Source: Sipunculus nudus | Lineage: Eukaryota; Annelida; Sipuncula; Golfingiida; Sipunculidae | Length of the DNA: 64,000 nucleotides | Assembly: GCA_026874595.1 (NCBI GenBank) | Contig: CM049313.1 | Coordinates: forward strand, 58,487,159-58,551,158 | Direction of reading: 5' to 3' | Shown: one piece after another, positions 59,176-64,000 of the stretch | Numbering within the stretch: the first letter of the stretch is position 1 | Layout of the letters: each line of letters opens with the position of its first letter | Program-made: the position numbers and the translations under genes | The notes under the pieces: model-generated | The model's database searches: none | Told to the model about the DNA's origin: nothing | The model's input: only the letters and a program-made list of their open reading frames with translations

Positions 59176-59463
59176 TACTATTTAGTGTTTTATGGCCCAC
59201 TCATCATCAGCGCATACATAAGGTGGTCGACATTTACGCATAAGCACTGCATTTTTAACATAGAAACAAACTGTGTTCTGTGACAGTTCATCTTTAGAAA
59301 CTGCCCTGGGAAATAAACATGATAAAATCAGGGTCCTTATGCTGTTCCGCGATAAGTCCTGACCTGACCTCTAATATGTTGCATCCTGTACGGGCAAGTC
59401 GTCGGACGAGTCACTGGTGGCCCCAAGATTGTTATTATCTTGACCATTATCCTCATGCGTGTT

Positions 59464-59930
59464 TTATTGGCCTTCCTCAGAACATGAAGGATACAACCCT
59501 GGAATTTCCTGACATTCAGGATCAGTGTCCTGATCAAGCAACGGCTTTTCTCTCAGGCTGTACTTTGTCACCTGCAACATCATTGCCCACAAGCAACTGA
59601 ATTCCTCAAAGGGTAAAGAAGTTCTTATACCGACAGTAATATTCCCAGAAATCAAATCTGACTTTAAATGTTTACTGTGAAGCGGAACTGAAGTGTGATT
59701 TTCTGAAAACACACAATTAACAAGTGCATGTGCACCAGTAAAAGACCTATTAGAAAATGGCAAAGTGTTTGCTAACACGAGAGTCTGCCCTGAAACAGTG
59801 TCCCTCAATATTCTAATAGGGGCAGATTCTGAAAAATCACTTGAAAGTGATACGTACAAAACCCTCATGTAGGAATGCCTCAGATAATTCCATTTCTGAG
59901 TCAGGAGAGGAATCTACTATTCAATTTTAT
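59464..59930 (-). pseudogene. Aspartic protease region of the minus-strand Gmr1-like copy
   Basis: The open frame from 59868 contains 'PIRILRDTVSGQTLVLANTL', 'VPLHSKHLKSDLISG' and 'ITVGIRTSLPF', the retropepsin layout of this lineage. The catalytic triplet position reads DTVS (59791-59802) rather than the usual DTG/DSG. A frameshift near 59600 precedes the 'LLGND' segment. Confidence 0.65.
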
Positions 59931-60099
59931 CAAAATAAGGACTGACACTGACAGTGTCAGTCATAAACTCTTTTTCACAGTCACTAAAGGGATCTATATC
60001 TTTAATACAATCAAAATCCTCATGGGAGTCAACGGAGGAATCTTCCTCAGCAGAAACTTCTGTTTGCTATAAAAGGACCTGGCCTCACTTGAAATACTC

Positions 60100-61584
60100 T
60101 CGATATAGTCATATTATTATTTAGAGGATACTCCTAGCAGGAGTCTTGAAAGGACCCAGCCTTATTAAATTCCTTGCAGGAATCAAATGTGGTTTTTACC
60201 CCGCAAGCTACGGATTCTTCTTTGGATTCAGACGGCACTTGGGCCTCCGTAGCATCAATCTCTATTTTGAGTCAATACAGGAGTCGTACTCCTTATTTAC
60301 ATGAAAAGAGCCTGGCTCTTGTACTATGCTATGCATAAAAATTAAAGAAAAAAACAGAAGGTTTGTCCTTTGGTTTATTTGCAAGTTTCCAGCAGTCAGA
60401 TATTAGATAACCTTCCTTTTTGCAATAATTACAGATTTACTTGAAAAATGACTGGTCTTTGTTGGACTCAGACACAGTTGATGTGGACCGAGGTGTAGGA
60501 ATAGACTTTGTAGAACTATCAGGACTACTAGTACTGAATGCGCCTTAAACTTATTTTGACCTTACTGATTCACATACTTGTTTGTGAATGACTGGTTTGA
60601 TTTGCCAGTGAAGGAAATTTTGTGTGTTTATGAATAATCAGCAGCTAATTGAGCAGCAATGTAAAGTGTTTCAGGGCTTTTCTCATCAAGAAAAACTTTA
60701 ATACTGCGTTAATGCAGCGCTTAAATTCTTTAAGCAAAATCAACTGGCGTAAATTGTCATAATCTTTCATTACATTTTTAGAACTACACCAGCGATCAAA
60801 CAACTGCTCTTTAGTTCTAGCAAATTTTCGAAGTTCTGATTTTGCGCTTTTCCCAGTTTCAGAATCCGTGACGGTAAGCCTCCGGAACTAACTCATATCC
60901 TTTTAGGATTAACCGTTTAACCTGGTCATAGTCAGCAGCAGTTTCAACTGAAAACTCTGTATAAATTCTCTGGCCTGGCCAGTCAATACACTGTGTTATA
61001 GCATAGTCCTATTTTTGTTAGGCCATTTTAAATTTTCCAGCTACCCTCTCAAAGTGTAAGAAATATTTATCAACTTCTTTTTCTTGAAAAGGTGGGACAA
61101 GTCTAATGTGTTTAGTAACACCAAAACTGTGAGTTGGGGCAGCATGTAGGCCATATTCTAATTTGAATCTTTCTAACTTCAGTCGTATTAACTCAATTTC
61201 TTTTTCTAGTCTTTCTTTTCCTAACCTTTCATGTTCTTCCCTGTTTTCTCTTTGTTTTTCTAATTCTAACTGTTTAAACCTTCCATGTTCTTCCCTCTGT
61301 TCTCTTTGTTTTTCTTATTCTAATTGTTTTAGTGCTAGTTCATGTTGCATTTCTAACTTTTTTTTTATTCTAACTGCATAGCAAGGCTGTCATTTTATTA
61401 TGTTTCTACTTCACTCCCTTCAGTTAAACCTTTGCTTACTGGATCTTGCATAATTTTAGCAATGATATCAGGCTTTCTCAAAGCTTTTTTTTCACACCTA
61501 GCCGCAACAACTGATCTTTTTCAGATGTTCAAGTATATCAAGGTCTGGATCTTCAACAAATGCCTCAGGTTCGAAGTCTGCCAT
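60100..61584 (-). pseudogene. gag of the minus-strand Gmr1-like copy (broken)
   Basis: Starts at ATG 61584 on the minus strand (MADFEPEAFVEDPDLDIL). It contains a Glu/Arg/Lys-rich helical segment, then the capsid-like block 'HIRLVPPFQEKEVDKYFLHF' and 'LILKGYELVPEAYR'. This capsid type is related to the SCAN domain of vertebrate zinc-finger proteins, which is thought to derive from Gmr1-like gag. A zinc knuckle at 60392-60432 reads CNYCKKEGYLISDC, with Tyr where the CCHC knuckle needs His. Several frameshifts and stops are present. Confidence 0.68.
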
Positions 61585-61695
61585 GTTAAGATGTTAGAAC
61601 AATAAAAAGGAACCACTGAGATAAATATGGTAAACAATGCATTGTAAAAAATGTGTCTAGGTCAAGGCTCAATAAATTGTCTAAACTATTAAGCT

Positions 61696-61712
61696 TCCCG
61701 GACGAGCCCCCA
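61696..61712 (-). other. Primer binding site, tRNA-Pro type
   Basis: On the minus strand TGGGGGCTCGTCCGGGA lies six bases after the LTR end. It matches the 3' end of tRNA-Pro in the way used by many retroelements as the minus-strand primer site. Confidence 0.75.
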
Positions 61713-61718
61713 ATTTTA

Positions 61719-62373
61719 TGTAAAGGAAACTTATAACAACAGATCACGCAATCGTGTTCAGCACAGATCCCGCCACGGAGACAAAAAAAATCAGATTCTG
61801 TAACACTAGGCAGCGTAAAAAATCTAGGGGAATGAATAAAGAAGTCAGTGTTTTTTTTGTTAACAAATAATTATAATTTATTCTTAGAACAATCTTAACA
61901 TTACAATACACTATATCAATACAATTACACAGTATAACAATAAAAATGTACAGTACCAGAGTGTCTTGATCCAATGCCTTGATCTTTGACCACCACTGTC
62001 ACAGCTCAACCAGAGTCTTTAAACTTACATAATCCACGTAAATAGTAATAACCCAAAGCCAACTGGAGACAGTCAGTATGAACTCTGTATAAAATCCGTT
62101 GAATATCTGACACCAAAGCAATTATCGGAAAAAAGTCTCAATATGACGAGAAAGTAACACTCTAAGTGATCACTGGTATATTTCTTTCTGCTGGCTCTAA
62201 ACACAGCCCCTTATGTGTAGCTTCTCATCTGAAAATCTAGTAATGGAAAATTCCTAAAGAACAATACATACGCACATGAATAGACCTTAATCATCTAGAA
62301 CAAAGAACGTTGTGTCTCTACGCTTCAGACCCCACACGCGAGCCAGCGCCCAACAAGCGAGGTTCCCATAGCA
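61719..62373 (-). repeat. 5' LTR of the minus-strand Gmr1-like copy
   Basis: 655 bp, reading TGCTATGGGAAC...TTTACA on the minus strand. It aligns with the solo LTR at 36458-37139. The TATA region is damaged ('acacataaggggctgtg' where the solo LTR has 'tatataaaggggctgtg'). AATAAA is kept in 'aagaataaattata'. Confidence 0.7.
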
Positions 62374-62397
62374 AAGAACTATGCCTGAAAAGAGTTT

Positions 62398-63195
62398 ATG
62401 ACTGACACTGTCAATGTCAGTTCTTTGTTTGATGAAGCTGAGGTAGTAGATTCCTCTCCTGACTATGAAATAGAGTTAATTGACCCATTCATACATGATG
62501 GTTTTGTATCACTTTCAAGTGATTTTTCAGACACTACCCCTATTATAATTTTGAGGGACACTGTTTCAGGCCAGACTCTCATGTTAGCAAATACTTTGCC
62601 ATTTTCTAATAGGTCCTTTACTGGTGCACATGTACTTGTTAATGGTGTGTTTTGAGACAGGCACACTTCAGTTCCGCTTCACAGTATACATTTAAAGTCA
62701 GATTTGATTTCTGGGAATATTACTCTGGGCATAAGAACTACTTTACCCTTTAAGGGAATTCAGTTGCTACTAGGCAATGATGTTGCAGGTGACAAAGTAC
62801 AGCCTGTACCAATAGTGACAGAAAAGCCGTCACTTGATCAGGACACTGATCCGGAAAGTCAGGAATTTCCTGGTTTGTATCCTTTATGTGCTGTAACTAG
62901 ATCTATGGCCAAGAAAATCACACTTGAGGATAATGGTCCAGATAATAACGCTCTGGGAGTCACTAGTGACTCGTCTAATGACTCGCCCGTACAGGATGCA
63001 GCATTCTCAAGGTCAGAACTTATCGCGGAACAGTATAAAGACCCTGATATTTCATGTTTGTTCCCCAGGGCAGTTTCTAAAGATGAACTGTCACAGAACC
63101 CAGTTTGTTTGTATGTTAAAAACGGAGTGCTTATGCATAAATGGCGACCACCTAAAGATGTTCTGAAGATGAGTGGGCCTTTAAACATCAAATAG
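62398..63195 (+). pseudogene. Protease and spacer of the plus-strand Gmr1-like copy
   Basis: The frame from 62398 gives an acidic N-terminal region, then 'IIILRDTVSGQTLMLANTL' with DTVS at 62557-62568, as in the other copy. A TGA at 62653-62655 breaks the frame; 'DLISGNITLGIRTTLPF' and 'GIQLLLGNDVAGDKV' follow from 62704. The spacer then has 'AVTRSMAKK' and a segment that leads into integrase ('VKNGVLMHKWRPP'). The retropepsin matures polyproteins in active elements. The TAG at 63193-63195 separates it from the integrase frame. Confidence 0.7.
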
Positions 63196-63197
63196 CA

Positions 63198-64000
63198 ATG
63201 CCCAAAAGCTTTCGCAATGAAATTCTAAGCATGGCACGTGAGGCTCCTTTGTCTGGCCATTTAGGTATAAATAAAACTTATCAGAAAGTTAGCACACACT
63301 TCTATTGGCCTAACCTCAGGACAAATGTTGTACAATATTGTAAATCATGCCATACATGCCAGATGGTAGGCAAGCCCAATCAGAATCCTCATAAGGCCCC
63401 ACTTAGGCCTATTCCTGCTTTCGAGGAACCATTCAGTAGGATTATTGTTGACTGTGTTGGACCACTGCCCAAAACAAAATCTGGACACGAATACTTGCTG
63501 ACAATTATGTGCGCATCTACCAGGTTCCCTGAGGCATTATCATTTCGCAAAATTAATGCCAAAAGTGTTGTCAAAGCTCTGACCAAGTTCTTTACAAATT
63601 TTGGAAAACCAAAATCCGTCCAGTCTGACCAAGGGTCTAATTTTATGTCTGGCTTATTTCAGCATGTTATGCATGAGCTAGGTATAAAACAGTATAGCTC
63701 TTCGCCATACCATCCTTAAAGTCAGGGCGCCCTCGATCGTTTTCACCAGACATTAAAAAACCATGATCAGGACCTATTGCTGTGACACACTGAAAGACTG
63801 GGATGAAGGAATCCACCTATTGCTGTTTGCTGTCAGAGAATCCTTTCAAGAGTCCTTGGATTTCGGTCCCTTTGAACTAGTTTTCGGACATGGACCCCGA
63901 ACTGAATTTCCCTTGAAATTGCTCAAAGAAAGACTCTTGTGTGAAAATCCTGATTCTCTTAGTTTACTGCAGCATGTCTCAGACTTTCGCACTAAACCAC
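63198..64000 (+). pseudogene. Integrase of the plus-strand Gmr1-like copy (partial, broken)
   Basis: Integrase inserts retroelement DNA. The N-terminal HHCC zinc domain has GHLG and 'CKSCHTC', but the first His is Arg (the minus copy has His). The catalytic core has Asp at 63450-63452 ('IIVDCVGPLP') and Asp at 63627-63629 ('SVQSDQGSNF'). The frame ends at TAA 63717-63719. Just after it, in frame, the position of the catalytic Glu reads Asp (63735-63737, 'GALDRFHQ'). A frameshift follows near 63780, and the C-terminal part ('HLLLFAVRESFQES', 'FELVFGHGPRTEFP') continues to the window end. The copy is inactive. Confidence 0.82.

Larger units (their letters stand above)
59045..62373 (-). mobile_element. 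Gmr1-like Ty3 LTR retrotransposon, minus-strand copy, decayed and truncated
   Basis: In minus-strand order: LTR (62373-61719), primer binding site, gag, zinc knuckle, protease, spacer and the start of integrase, where homology to the + copy stops at about 59045. Protease is followed directly by integrase with no reverse transcriptase between, as in the Gmr1 lineage of Ty3 elements, whose pol has integrase before RT (the order otherwise typical of Ty1/copia). RT, RNase H and the second LTR are missing here. Stops and frameshifts throughout show a dead copy. Confidence 0.75.
62386..64000 (+). mobile_element. Gmr1-like Ty3 retrotransposon, plus-strand copy, runs off the window
   Basis: Begins 12 bp from the outer end of the minus-copy LTR, inside the region just upstream of protease, so LTR and gag are absent. 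It holds protease, spacer and integrase in direct succession and continues past 64000, where RT would be expected. DNA similarity to the minus copy is high over the shared parts. Confidence 0.78.

Overview
This is a gene-poor, AT-rich window of an animal nuclear genome. Spliced coding exons with GT/AG borders, non-LTR and LTR retrotransposons, many (TA)n tracts and large amounts of decayed transposon DNA exclude a bacterium, phage or plasmid. The retroelement mix (Tx1/L1-like LINEs, a CR1/L2-like LINE, Gmr1-like Ty3 elements) and Helitron-like elements carrying central tandem repeats are typical of lophotrochozoans. A mollusc, most likely a bivalve, is my best guess; this is an inference, not a proof.

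Host genes. The one clear gene is on the + strand: three coding exons (19478-20096, 20396-20565, 23464-24645) give a 656-residue type II Golgi membrane protein of the chondroitin synthase/polymerising factor family (CHSY/CHPF). Both places where the family carries a metal-binding DXD motif are degenerate, so it is probably a non-catalytic, CHPF-like partner. A single C-type lectin exon lies at 39953-40180. A promoter-like patch (ZNF143/Staf-type site plus CCAAT box near 15.6 kb, NRF1- and E-box-like sites near 16.15 kb) lies upstream of the CHPF-like gene.

Layout. 0-6.9 kb: no gene, with local tandem repeats. 6.96-13.3 kb: a decayed CR1/L2-like LINE split by a 4.5-kb element (7134-11670) whose long inverted arms are made of ~162-bp tandem repeats (foldback-like architecture). 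13.3-19.4 kb: no coding sequence, promoter-like motifs, a small MITE-like repeat. 19.4-24.7 kb: the CHPF-like gene, with a tandem-repeat Helitron in intron 2. 26.0-36.0 kb: a ~312-bp tandem duplication whose second copy is split by 9.3 kb holding two minus-strand Tx1-like LINEs. 36.5-37.1 kb: solo LTR. 37.1-39.9 kb: (TA)n tracts and a MITE. 40-46 kb: lectin exon, then nothing recognised. 46.4-47.9 kb: a second Helitron-like element with four ~337-bp repeats. 48-58 kb: dispersed repeats, a 1-kb TIR element, a weak exon candidate. 58.3-59.0 kb: hAT-like MITE. 59.0-64.0 kb: two Gmr1-like Ty3 copies arranged head to head; the + copy runs off the window end.

Most of the window is therefore transposon history. 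Its value is that several insertions are datable relative to one another: the foldback element into the LINE, the LINE pair into one copy of a tandem duplication, and the Helitron into a host intron.
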